Shown one piece after another: positions 1-12,400 of a stretch of DNA of 64,000 nt. The stretch comes from Pollenia angustigena (taxonomy: Eukaryota; Arthropoda; Insecta; Diptera; Polleniidae). The stretch lies in NCBI GenBank assembly GCA_930367215.1, contig OV884060.1:208881253-208945252 (forward strand), in the 5' to 3' direction. Position numbers and translations under genes: made by a program. The stretch's first letter is position 1. Each line of letters starts with the position of its first letter. The notes under the pieces were generated by a model. That model was not told the DNA's origin. It saw only the letters and a list, made by a program, of their open reading frames with translations, and searched no databases.

Positions 1-732
1 TGTGTGTTGTACAGCCCAAGATGGATGGATGTGTCTCATATCTCGAAAACTATAAATGATAACAACAAACCGATTACACAGATCGATAGATCTTGAACAA
101 TTTGTCTAGTAATTAGTCTTATCTCAAATTTCAATTAAATTTACATACCTATATATTTTTTATAATCTTTAAGCCCTATAAAGGCCAAACTGATTAGAGT
201 GGAATTCTTTGTTGCACTTATAGTTATTGACATTCTTAATTAATTTATTTAAAAAAATAATATTCATGCATACACATGCATAAATTTAATCTCTTTCTTA
301 ATCAAAGGCATGCATTTTTCCTATAAAAATGAAAATTAATTGCCCCACCAAGACAGAGAACTAAAAAAAGCTTTTTTTTTAATTCTTTAGATGAATGAGC
401 AAAGTGTCTAAAGTGTTAGGGGATTGGGCAAAACATAATTCCAAATTCAGCAAGCTTTTACAAGAATTAACGTTGCATTATTAGCGTACTAAAACTGATC
501 TAAAAGAACTTACGAATTCATAGAAAGACTTTTCGAAGTGAAAATAAAAGCCTTAGTTTAATTTAAGAATTTTCATTCCAAATACTTTATGTCATATAAA
601 TTAAATTATCCAAAATTAATCCATGACTCTGCAAAATAATAACCAAAAAGATGAAAATAAAGTATTTTTAAAAGGTGTCCCGCTTATGATGTAAGTAGCT
701 GTACTTGTTTCCGAACATATATCGCACTTACT

Positions 733-955
733 CAAGGCGAATTCATTCCAGGTTATCTCAGTTCTACAACAAGTACAACTCGTAGAAAAACCACAAGCAA
801 TTTGTTTTTGTAAAATCATTGTGCAATGTCAAAAACAGAAATAAAACAAAACAGAAACAAAGATAATTAACAAAATTTTGACACCAAACAATGATAAAGC
901 AAACAAAAACGTTATCAGCAGGGTTTTTAAGACTACCTATAATGAATTCGCTTTG
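733..955. mobile_element. hAT-type MITE, CAAGGCGAATTCAT family, old copy
   Basis: The ends are CAAGGCGAATTCATT and AATGAATTCGCTTTG in inverted orientation. The flanks CACTTACT (725-732) and CACTTGTT (956-963) match at 6 of 8 positions, a decayed 8-bp duplication. Younger copies of the same family are at 40794-40959 and 42955-43141. Confidence 0.65.
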
Positions 956-3900
956 CACTTGTTCAACAATTTTGTATTAACTCAAAATTTAAAAATTTTC
1001 AGTAGAAGCAAAACCATTTTTAATTTTACATCAAAGGCGTATGAAAAACAAATTTTTAATGCAACCGTTTCATTACCAAAAAGTATACAAAATAGCACGA
1101 TATTTTTTCAGCGGCTAGATATGAATATTACAAGTCCATCTTTTCCAAGTGAAAAAATAAAAACTTTGAGTTATTATACCTGCGCCCACAAGTATTAACA
1201 ACTTAACTCGAATTCAAAAAGTGCTCAGCAAAGCTTATTTTTTTCAAGATTATAAAAAATAATGATAAAAAACTTGTATGTAAAAATTCCAAAATTTTGA
1301 ATTTTAAATTTCATTTTAGTGGCAAAACGTTTCAAATCCAAAATTGCGATTACAGTTAAAACGTTTTTCCACTACGCAAAGCATTATGCCTAGTTATAAA
1401 ACGTTTTTCCACATTATCAGCTCAGTAGTGTTTTTTAAAGGTATTTCTCAATCTTATTGCGAAAAACTACATTAATTACACTCATTATCATAGTGTTTCA
1501 TTAAAATGCCGATGCATTTTAACGTCAACTAGTAAGTCAAAATACTACAGAAAATCAAAACCAAAAAGCAATTAGCTTTTGGAACATCTGTAATTGTGAT
1601 CTGCGGCATGAAGTTTGTCAAGGCATTTATAATAAAGAAAAGGCACTTAAACCTTAGGAACACAATTGCACCGTATAAAAGTAGTGGCGTACGACGTAGA
1701 TAGCGTAGTAGCGTACGACGTAGATGAAAATAAAAGAAAATGATAAGAAATAAACAATAATTTGAATATATTTGGAATTTTTTAATATTAATTTCAAGAG
1801 AAAACAAAATACTATTACGACGGCATTATGGGCAAGTTAAGCGTGTTTTAAAAAGTCATGTACATACGTACTACATTCGTACGACGTACGGCTCATACAT
1901 ACATACATACTACATATTTAAATATTTAAAAACAAAATAAAAAAGCAAAAATTTTTAAATTTTAATAAATTTTGATTTTTGTTATATTATTTTCAAAAGA
2001 AAACAACCCAGCGGGAAAATAAGGAATTGATTACATAAATAACCAAACAAAATAATAAGGGTAATCACGATGGTCATTGTGCAAATTTGCAATTTGTAAA
2101 TTTACAATGCATATTATGATTGATCATGAGCATAGCACTTTTATATTTTGTGCAAATTTCCTATTTTTCTAAAAAATAATTGTGGCAACACAAAAAACTT
2201 CTGGCAGTACTGTAAAAAATCTGCATTTGTTTAGAGAAACATATACACAAGCAAATTAAAATAAATTTTTTCTTTTTGAACTATTTAAATTTAATTTTGT
2301 CTTTTTTATATCAACACCCAAAATGTATTAACAAAGTGACCTCAGTACTACAACCATGAAACAATAAAAAAAACAACAGGCATTTTGTTGCTAGAATTGA
2401 GACGGCAAGTGTCAAAATGCCTTATAAAAAAAAGTAAATAAACAAAAAATGACGACAAACGTCACACACGAAGAAAATCACTGCAAACAGCTGCGCTTGT
2501 GAGGTCACTTTATTAGTACATTCTGTTAACACCCACGAAAATGTTCAATTTATAAGTTTCCTTAGAAAACAATATGGCGCTTAATATGTCAAATGTTATT
2601 GTTTAAATTTGTTTGCAACTGAGCAAATATGCACTACTAATTTTGCTCATGGTTTTTTTGTAGTGCAAACGAAGTAAAATAGAGCAAATTGCAAATACGT
2701 ACATTTTGTTGTTGTGTTGTGCAAATGTGTTTTTGCACACATTTGCATCGTTTGTACACTTTGCACTACCCATCGTGGTTTCCCTTGATGCATTGTTTCC
2801 GAAAGAATAATAATAATTCGTTGGAATCGAAAATTGATTACCACTTATATTCCCACATTTGCAGAACAAGGAATGTATTAATTCTGTTCGTAACAATTAT
2901 TCGTGTTTTTTCTGTTCGTGACAATTACTCGTGTTTTTTAGAAGTATTTAATTCATTAGAGTTTACTACGGAATTGAGAGCAAATAGCGTTTTAAGAAAT
3001 GTACGTCCTACGCTCTTGCGATGTGATTTAAATGCATTTTATAGCTTTATTGAAAATATTTAAAGCAATAATTGTTTTTAACGTGCCATCGTAGTTGGTG
3101 ACTCTAATTGATTTTTTTAATGAAAATTTGTCTACTGATAATTCAAATATTTTATTCCACTACGATTATTTAAATTGTCTTGATTTAATTACGCGTTTTA
3201 GAAGTGGAAAATCAATTAATCGCAAATGTGTAGTAGGTATATAGCAATACTTCAAGTAGTTTATTTTCTGATGTGTCATTACTGATCATAACTTGCACTC
3301 ATGTAAAATAGGAAATGTGTATTTAGTATAAAAAGATTAGAATGTACTGAAAATAAAGGCAAATTATGTACATATGTATGTATGTGATTATAAGTTGTTG
3401 TATAATTCAATAAATTTATTGCATCACAGGCGCCATTCACCTTATGATTTGTCACAATTAAAAAACTTGATTTTAAATTATATTAGAGTGTCTACTGTAG
3501 AGAAAGTAGAATGAAAACAAATAAAATACCAAACAAGGTACATTTACACACGGTAGCAGTGTTGCCAGTGAATTTTTAAAAAAGATACATTTTAGTTTCC
3601 AAAAAGATACACTTTTTCCCAAAAGATACATTTATCATTTGACATCAAACACAATTCTCAAACGTTTTTCAATTGTTTGATTTAACATTTAAATTCAAAT
3701 TGATAATGATTTGAAAATAAACATTTCATAACAAATGTTTTATCAATTTGATGTCAAATGTTTGTCAAATGTTTATTTCCAATCAAAAATAAACTTGGCA
3801 ATACTTAAGCGAAAAATAAATGTAATCATTAAAAATGGCGATTAAAGTTACATTTTTTACACAAATTATAATTTTTTACTTTGTGGTTACATGTGTTTTA

Positions 3901-5009
3901 CTATTAAAAATAAATTTTAATATAAAGTGAATAGCTTATTTCTTGTGAAAAATAAAAATTATTTGTGAGTTATACAATGATTAAAAATACGAAAAAAAGG
4001 AAAATAAAACGGGAAAGTGAAGAAAGTTTGTTGAACGATCGCGGTGGGACAATCCTCAAAATAAAAGGGAGCCAAGTAGTTTGTCTTTCCAAGAATTAGA
4101 GGACGGAAAGAACATTATTTCATCTTTTAGCTATGGTGCCGAATGTTTATCTCACAGTTTATTTAAATAAATAATAAATTTAAATTAAAAAAAATAAAAT
4201 ATTTTTATTTATGTTCCACATTGTATTATAATCCACATTTGAAAAACATTTGAGAATTACGTTTGAAAGCAAGTTGAAAATAAAGGCATTTTGCAATTTG
4301 AAATTAATTTCCCCTTTTTGTTGAGAACGCTATGATTTTCAAATGATTTTCAAATCATTATCAAACGTTTGTGGTTTGAGAAAACGTTTGATTTCAAATC
4401 ATTTTGCAATTTGAAATCAAACCTCCGTGTTTGTTGGGTACGAATTCTTTCTATTGGGGCTTAAGGTAGAAAGTTGTTTAGCTTTGAACTTTTTAACGCG
4501 TTGTGTATTTTTGACAGGTAATCAGCTGACAATAAAAATAATAATTTAACAAATTTGTGAATCATGAAAGAAAAACTTATTGAAGAGCTTAAAAAACATA
4601 CAATATTTATATAAAAAGAATAAATTCAATAAAATAATAAAATCTTGATATACTTTTGAAACCGTTTTCAATGCACAAATAAGTAAACAAGCCACTCCTG
4701 CTTTTGTAACGCGTGCTGTCTAACTTGCAATTTTTTACGCGCTAAAGTTTTTAAACGCACGATACTCGTCGAAAAACTAACGCGTGTTATGTACTTCCAC
4801 TTTTATGTCTGTCTGCTAAGGTCTACCTTGTGTAAATGTACCTTGATATCAAATAACATCTTGGACCAGAATTGTCCGAGTTTTTCACCTTCATCGCCTA
4901 GAAAAATCGCCATATAGCAGTATTATATAAAATAAGCAATTTTAGCTCTATTGAAATTTTGTATATTTAGCATTATTCACCTTGCACCGGGAATCATGAC
5001 CCCCTTATT

Positions 5010-5480
5010 AAAATCATTAATCAAATAATACCTCAAAGGTCGCATGTAAAATATCTCGGTATACATCTAGATCGGCGATTAAAGTGGACATGCTATATAG
5101 AGGGAAAATTAAGTCAAATGAAACTCAAAGCCATTCAAATTTATTGGCTTTAGAAAAAATGTTTTCCTTAGTCTCGATTGCTTTCTCTATTTTAATGCCA
5201 TTCTGGTGCTACGGTATTCAACTGCCTCGTCCTCCAATATCGAAAAAATTTAAAGGCGCTAAAACTAACTTCTTCGAATAAAATCCACAAGGATCTCAAT
5301 GTGCCCTAAGTAAAAACTATGATAACGAAATATGCAGTAAAATATTTGAAAAGGCTGGAACTGCACCCAGCACAACAGCTCGAAAGATTTTAAATGATGG
5401 CGCTTAAGGAGAAGAGACAATCAGAAGAGCGATAAACACCTACATATGTGAAGAGAAACCATGATGACGAAATTTTTTGT
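5010..5480 (+). pseudogene. Non-LTR retrotransposon (jockey-like) reverse-transcriptase relic
   Basis: Translation in shifting frames gives HVKYLGIHLDRRLKW, KAIQIYWL, a degraded form of the PIWTYGIQLW motif (HSGATVFNC), and HKDLNVP followed by RLELHPAQQLERF. This is the order of motifs at the C-terminal end of jockey-type reverse transcriptases: the KYLG block, the YWLL block, the YGIQLW block and the DLNVP tail. Several frameshifts and stops separate the pieces, so it is dead. The endonuclease and catalytic YADD region are not seen. Confidence 0.7.
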
Positions 5481-5849
5481 CTGGCACTGGCTGGACATAA
5501 AATATAGTATTAGAATAAGATTTGATTAATTACACTGTGCAAGTTAAAAAGCAGACAAGCCGGGCACTTGGCCTTTTAACCTAATTCAAGCACGCTGAAG
5601 CCAGTGGTGCTAACCGTATTTTAGGTTAGCACTTGTTTTCGAGATGTACCGTTATTTCGAAAATGGAAGAGGGCACACCATATATTCGCGTAGCTCAAAA
5701 ACGATTTAGTAAAGCTTTTTTCTAATATGCGCTGTCGTTTTAAAAACATAATTTATATTTAATTGGACTAAAGCGTTAAAACTTAACACGTTTATAAAAT
5801 CTGTATCCATTCTCTAACACCGAAAACAAATGCAGAATAATTAACTTTT

Positions 5850-6227
5850 AAATAAATACATATATAAAAAAATTTCCTTTATTATTTATATTATTTTATT
5901 AGTATTATTATTTAATTAAGCTTGAGGTCTCTTTTTTTTATAAAACAAATTAAATTTATTTAATCCAATATTTCGGCACTCCGTTGTGTGCCTTCTTCAG
6001 AGTTTTTTTCTTGAATGTTTGACAAAAAATTAAAAATTTTTAACAAATTTAACAAATTAAACAAATTTAACAAAAAGTCTGATAACAATTTTCATTTAAA
6101 TACAAAAAAGGTTTCCCAATTCAAATACAAAAATTACAATTTAAATACATTTTTAGCTTTATTAAATAATAATACTAATAAAATAATATAAATAATAAAG
6201 GAAATTTTTTTATATATGTATTTATTT
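5850..6227. repeat. Perfect 67-bp inverted repeat around a 244-bp loop
   Basis: Bases 5850-5916 are the exact reverse complement of 6161-6227, with no mismatch. The right arm ends 60 bases before the first recognised P450 exon. The loop has no coding potential. It may be a foldback MITE; I could not define a target duplication. Confidence 0.8.
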
Positions 6228-6287
6228 GTAAAGGTCGAATAATAGTCAATTTATATTTATATTGTTTATTATTTATTATATTTACAG

Positions 6288-6459
6288 ATTGAGAATGCTT
6301 CCCGATCAAAATTATGGACGTTATTTTTACTCTCTGCTGGAATATTTATCATTTATACATTTCGGAATTATTTCAAGGCAGTATTTTTGTCACTGAAACT
6401 CTCTGGGCCGCCTGCAGTACCCATATTGGGTAATTGTTTGTTAATCAAAGATAAGAATT
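6288..6459 (+). CDS. Cyp4aa1: CYP4AA1-like P450, first recognised coding exon
   Basis: The acceptor is tatatttacag and the donor is gtaagt. The frame opens at ATT and runs 57 codons plus one base, a phase-1 donor. It encodes the membrane anchor LWTLFLLSAGIFIIYTF and the proline hinge, ending KDKN. Its only ATG (6295) is out of frame, so translation does not start here. Confidence 0.9.
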
Positions 6460-9400
6460 GTAAGTATAGAAACTAGAAAATATATAAAATGGAATCTGAA
6501 TGTAATCAAAAGCGGAGTAAACACTATCTAACATGAAAGACAGTTCTGCTTAAATGTTCGTCAGTCAACCGCAAATTCTTTTCTAAAAACCAAATAACAG
6601 AACACAAATATTTAATGTTCTGCAAATAGATCATGACGATGCACTTTGGCTTTGCCGTGATGGGTCAACTACGAGTTTATTCAAAAAACCATGCCAGGCC
6701 GTTTAATAACCAAAACTGCAATATTATTTCTTGTTTTTAAAAATTTCGGATTGCAAAATTAAGAAAAACATCATTAAAGGATTCGATAATTGAAAACGAA
6801 TATAGCCTACCTTAGAATAATACATTTAAAAATTAATACTTTGAAAACATTTTGAAATAGTTTAATAACATATTTCGAAATTGCGCTTAAAACTTTCTTG
6901 GACACTAAAAATCTCAGTATTTGTAAAAATTTGTTTCTATTATTAGTATCGAAAAGAGTTTTTATGTGCTTCTTCCATACGAGCAGGGTTCCCGGTTTTA
7001 TTTTAGTCCTTATCCCCAATTTGCTATTTTTGATCCCCAAAGATCATTAAAAATAAAAATAATGTTATGTATTTCAAAAGAATAATATGCATACTAGGGC
7101 GGGTTGGTTGATTTGTATGGCTAAAAAAAAAAATCGTATAGCAAAAACGTAAGCTACATAAAATTCTAAGAATATTCTCCGAAGAAAACAAGTGTCTAAA
7201 ATCAAACCCTAATCCGCGCCTCTCGACTTGAAAATTTTTTTCCTCTTCTTTCGCTAAAATTTGTTTCTTTTTTTTGAAATATACCTTTTTTGTTTTATTA
7301 TATTATAGGTTATGTAATTAGAGTTTTTTTTTCCCGGAGTTTTTCGATTCCCGGGAAAGCGGGAAAAATTTTTAAATTTCCCGGGATCCCGGGATCCCGC
7401 TCCATACAAATAATACAAAGTAAACTTGGTTTTATTAATGAAAAAAACTTTTATAAACAAACGTGAGGGAACTTGTTTACAAAGTAAGTAAAATAAATGC
7501 TAAAATACTACAAAAATTAATTGAAGATTGAAAGCGGAACTTGAATTATTATTACCTTTGGCTATTATAAGTAAATTCCGTATTATGATGATCTAGTTCA
7601 AGATAAAATAAACATAACAATTGAGGTACTCAAGATATGAGATCAAAAAGTAAAATCATAAAATATATAAAATATTTTAATAAATATATTAACATTTTTT
7701 AACGGCGTAGGAAATTACTTTCTGACACACTCAAAGCGTTTAGTGAGTCGCCAAAGAGTATATTTCTGATTTTGTTTACTGATTACCATATTTCCGAAAA
7801 ATTTCGTTTACTTTTTTACCGAGGTTGGACAAATAATTAAAAGTGCACCGGTGTTGCATGCTTCTGATGTCAAGGTTGATGCAAAAAATAGCATCATCCG
7901 GACTACTTCTTACAAACTATTTCTTTTCATTAGGTCCATCTGTAATCTTTAGGACAATGTGTTTTTCAAATTGTATGTTTTAGTAACTTACACGAGTTTC
8001 ATTATTTTTTTATTTCGGTTTCCCCGCACTTCCCGGATATATTACCAAGCTCGATTTTTTTTTTGTAGATACGACTATGTTGCAATAACGGAGCGATATG
8101 TTTATGTATATCCTATTTTTAAGACTTGTCCATGGTCAATGAGAATTTACTGCCTGCATCTTATTTTGAATTTATGTTCTTTATCAATTCATCACTTCAC
8201 TAAATTTATTAATTATCAACTGTTGCACTGCCCATTCTGCTTTTAATAGATTTATTGCCGCAGGATACATTGATTTACGTTTGTACACATTTCTTATAAT
8301 TGATCTAATCGACAACCCATCCATCACTTCACTAAATTTATTAATTATCAACTGTTGCACTGCCCATTCTGCTTTTAATAGATTTATTGCCCCAGGAGAC
8401 ATTGATTTACGTTTGTACACATTTCTTATAATTGATCTAATCGACAACCCATCCACAGATGCTAATTTTTAGAGAAAAGAAAACTAAATTTCAGAGTAAA
8501 AATAGCTGTTTTCTGAAACTATGAAGAACTTTTTATTTCCCGGGATTTTTGTTGCGGGAAATATAATAAGTGAAATAAACGGGAAATCCCGGGAAAAAAC
8601 CCTATATGTAATACAGGTTTTATTTTGAGACTAATCAAAATATTCAATTATCAAAAAGCAGTTGAACCCCAATTTGCATCTCCTCTGATTTGCGTTCTAT
8701 ATAAAAAATAGTTAGAATACGTTTTACCTAAACTTCGTTTTGCATAAAACAAAGAATAATTATAAAAAATAGTTTTATTTTTGTAATAAAATACGCAAAA
8801 CATACTTCTTATACTAATCAAGTATATTTGACCTCTAATTCGTTTTCTGTTACTTCTTAATTTATTTGATTTGATTTATTTGGGCACTTAAAAAACGTGT
8901 TACAAATTTTTGAAAAATTAGTAGTGGAATTTTCGGAAATGTCCACTGAAAACAACTTTTTGAGTGTATTTTTTTTTTATTTCCAATATTTATTATTAAA
9001 CTATGGAAGAAAATTTTTTTACCTATATATGTATGTTCCTTTTAAAAATATTAAATATAAAATTATATACATACAAACTTTTTTACTTGGGTGAATATTT
9101 TTTTTAATGTAAAAAAATTTTGAGTTTAGGAAAAATGTAAAGTGCAAAAAAACTACCTTAATAAACAATCTTATTCAGAAAGTTAGATTTCTTTTTGAAT
9201 AAAGCTATTTTTTCAACCATTTATTTTAATTTTTGGCAAAGGCGGGTATATACATTTTCAAGTCGAGAGGTGCGGATTAGGATTTTATTTTAGACTAGCT
9301 TAACCCGGTGCGCTTCGCTACACTGATTTAACCACTTCTTTAGTTGAGAGATATTTTATATATGCATCCTATGGGAGGTATTTCCCCCCTGCGCCTACCG

Positions 9401-12400
9401 GCTTTATTTTTAAAAGTGTAGTATACTATAAGACTGACTTCTGCAAAGTTTGAACATTCTCACTATTACAGTTCTTAAGATATGCGATATTAAACATTGA
9501 CGTCCTATGGGGGGTACCACTTCCTCCGCTGCTAATTTATTTAAATTTTGGGGCTCAGAAGATCCTACTACGAAAAGTTCAACAAAATGCGTGCAGCGGC
9601 TCTTATTTATATTTCTATCTATGAGGGGTACTGCTCCTCCTCTGTCTACCCCGCCCATTTCTATATTAAAATTTATAGTTTACCATAATAGTAGCTTTAA
9701 CCACGTTTGAAGACTCTCCCTTTAATAGTTCTTCAGTTGAGCGATATTTGATATATGGGCATTTCCGCCAAAAGGTCCACCGTGACCAAAAATTTTAAAG
9801 TTATTAAAAGCTGATTATTTTACGATATTGTTATAGAGAAACATTAAGATTTTACTAGTTTTATAAATTTACTCATAAATTTGTTCACTTAGCTGAACAA
9901 TCAGACTGCAAAGTTGCGCAAACAAAATTTCTTATTATTGAGAATGTTTTATTGTATGTTTTCTTAAATATTTATCTTTCTTAAAAGAGGTGATATTTGA
10001 TAAAAATTATTCCAAAAAAATTTTCTTACATGGTCTGTAATCTAAGGAAGAGTTCAAAGAGAAATATGTTATTCATATTAATGGTAAATTTTTATTTTAT
10101 TTTGATCATTATTCAGTTAAACTATTACGGAAAAAGTTTCACGTTCGAAATGTCACGTATCGACCCAGATTTTGGCTTAAAAAAAAAGAAAATACAGAAG
10201 ATTTTGGAATGAAACCAAAACATTTTAATGTTACATTGTTACGTAAAACTCTGAAAGTAGTTTGACTAAAAAATTGTGCCGGGTTTCGCTGAATTACGCC
10301 TTTTTATGCATGGCCACAAAAACTACTTCTGTTTTCTTCACGTTCGAACCGCTACTTCTTTTGCCATTATCTTTGACCTAGAATCGCGCCCTCCATAAAC
10401 TTAAGCATAGATAACAGTGCTTTCTTAGTGCTTTAATTTCAGGGTTATGAAAACGTAAACATATTTTTTGCTTAAAATGTTATTGCATTTTTGATGCGTA
10501 CGCCTGTCACGTTCAACACTTTGGAATTACCCATATGCATCCTATGGGAGGTATTTCCGCCCCTGCGCTTACCCGCTTGATTTTATCTTCGATAGTGTAG
10601 CATACCATAAGAGTGACTTCTACAAAGTTTGACATACTCACTATAACAGTTCTTAAGATATGCGATATTAAACATTGGCGTCCTATTTGGGGATCCACTT
10701 CCCTCGCTGCTATTTTGTATCAATTTTAGGGCTCAGAAGATCCTACTACCAAAAGTTCAACAAAATGCGTGCAGCGGCTCTTAAGATATGCGGTATTTAA
10801 TATTGGTATCCAATGGGGGTACCAATTCACCTGCCCCTATCCAAATTTCGTAATTTTTTCTTACATAAGAACCTTCTCCTAATAATAACAAATACAACAA
10901 GAATTAGTGAAATCGGTCCACCCATTCACGCGTGATGCCGTGACCAAGGGAAAAAGGGATTTAATTTAAAACCTTTTCTTTAGCTTCACTTCGGAAAATC
11001 AAATCTTGTAACGTTAATTTAATCGCCTTATACTCAATGCAAATGGATGAAACTTTGCAGGCATACATATTCCCGATGACAGTACACGAATACATGGGTG
11101 TAGCCAGGATAAAATCTAGGGGGACGATCAAAATTTTTAAAACCTTTTCTTTAGCTTCACTTCGGAATATCAAATCTTGTAACGTTAATTTAACCGTCTT
11201 ATACTCAATGCAAATGGATGAAACTTTGTAGGCATACATATTACCGATGACAATACACAAATACATGGGCGTAGCCAGGATAAAATGTAGGGGGGACGGG
11301 CGAAATTTTTTTTAAATGTTCTTTTTTAAGAAAAGCGTTTCTTAAAAATTTTTTTTTTAAATGTTCTCATCTTATACATATATAGGATACATGGTTTCTT
11401 CGGAGAATTGTCTTAGAATTTCATGTAGTTTACATTTTTGCTATACGATTTAAAAAAAAATCAACCCGCCATAATGCATACATTTATTTATTAAATCTAT
11501 TTGCCTTATATTATTAAAACTAATTTTATTTGTACTTTGAGCTCGAAAAACATACATATATACAAGCAAATGTTGAACAAAAGAGTAACACCCGATTCAG
11601 ACCGTGATTTAAAAAGATTTTTTTCCCGTTATCGGTAACTCCTCTTTACTTGTTTATTTGTAAATACAAACAATTTACAAATTTTGTATTGTAACCCCGG
11701 GTCTCCACGTAGTAATATTTATTGCGGCAAACGCCAAATTTGATTGCTCCATTAAATTTGCGACGTATAGACCGCAAATTGACATGAGTGGCAATCCATT
11801 GCGCAATGATTGCTCTTCTGATTGCTTGAGCAATTATTGCTTAGCAATCTACTGTCAAATCAGTTGTAATATCTTACATTTCATTTCTCTGTACGGTTGT
11901 TTATTTATTAAAAAAGCAAGCAAGAAAAAACCGCCAAGTGAAAAAATACTTCAGCAAAATACAGAAAAAGTTTTTATATATTATATTTTTAAATAATCGT
12001 CAATATCAACAAAAGTAAACGACGAATTTGTTATTTTGTATATTTTTATTTTTTTAATAGAACAATACACGTTTTAGGTTTTTTTTCATACGCAAATAAA
12101 CAAATAAGTAATACAAAACACAGCTACGACAATTACAATTAATTATTTTATTAATTTAAAAAAGAAAATTTAACAACCACTTCAAAACACAACATAAAAC
12201 ATTTGTTATAAATACAGCCACAAAACTTTATCAGCTCCTTGCGGTGAAAATTGAAAATTTATGGCAAAGTAATTTCAAGTGTTCTCCAGCAATATAATCA
12301 GCAATTATTGCTCCATTGTTTTTTCATTGTTCTGCCGACGTTCTTGCTTGTACTTAGCAATAAAAATTTCTACGTGGAGACCCAGCGTAGAGAGATGTTG

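Larger units (their letters stand above)
1..6287. other. Upstream sequence of the P450, no gene recognised
   Basis: No multi-codon stretch reads as a known protein apart from the reverse-transcriptase relic near 5.0-5.5 kb. The P450's missing first exon should lie here or beyond the window edge; I could not choose between possible ATG...GT exons. The block also holds an old hAT-type MITE (733-955), a foldback-rich stretch at 3.55-4.44 kb with repeated caaatgatttgaaaat-type motifs in both orientations, and a 67-bp inverted repeat. Confidence 0.5.
7319..8604 (-). mobile_element. Nested hAT element, TAGGGTTTTTTCCCGGG ends
   Basis: The ends are TAGAGTTTTTTTTTCCCGG and CCGGGAAAAAACCCTA. The 8-bp duplication TATGTAAT is exact at 7311-7318 and 8605-8612. 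Subterminal CCCGGGAA motifs repeat on both sides (7380-7400 and 8540-8595), as transposase-binding repeats often do. It carries a broken transposase on the minus strand. Confidence 0.85.
7095..11473. mobile_element. 4.4-kb hAT-type element
   Basis: The inverted ends are TAGGGCGGGTTGGTTG on the left and CAACCCGCCATA on the right, and the similarity continues inward (left aaatcgtatagcaaaaacg; right rev-comp aaatcgtatagcaaaaatg). The 8-bp duplication ATGCATAC is exact at 7087-7094 and 11474-11481. It contains a nested hAT (7319-8604) and repeats at 9.3-11.3 kb. No transposase clearly its own is visible. Confidence 0.85.

Noticed and set aside
299..303. Any feature at these bases
   Set aside because: The numbers 299-303 refer to residues of the P450 I-helix; the DNA at these positions shows nothing of note.
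878..1198. 106-codon open frame on the + strand
   Set aside because: It starts inside the old MITE 733-955 and has no recognisable motif or start context.
2328..2520. TTA-flanked MITE with acaaagtgacctca ends
   Set aside because: The inverted ends are real but the flanking bases do not give matching TTA or TAA, so the boundaries are not secure.
2689..3063. 124-codon open frame on the + strand
   Set aside because: Composition is low-complexity and Cys/Phe-rich with no motif; the reverse strand is equally open and the region contains direct repeats such as cgtgttttttctgttcgt.
8190..8454. CRISPR-like or satellite array
   Set aside because: There are only two units with no spacers, and they code for part of a transposase.
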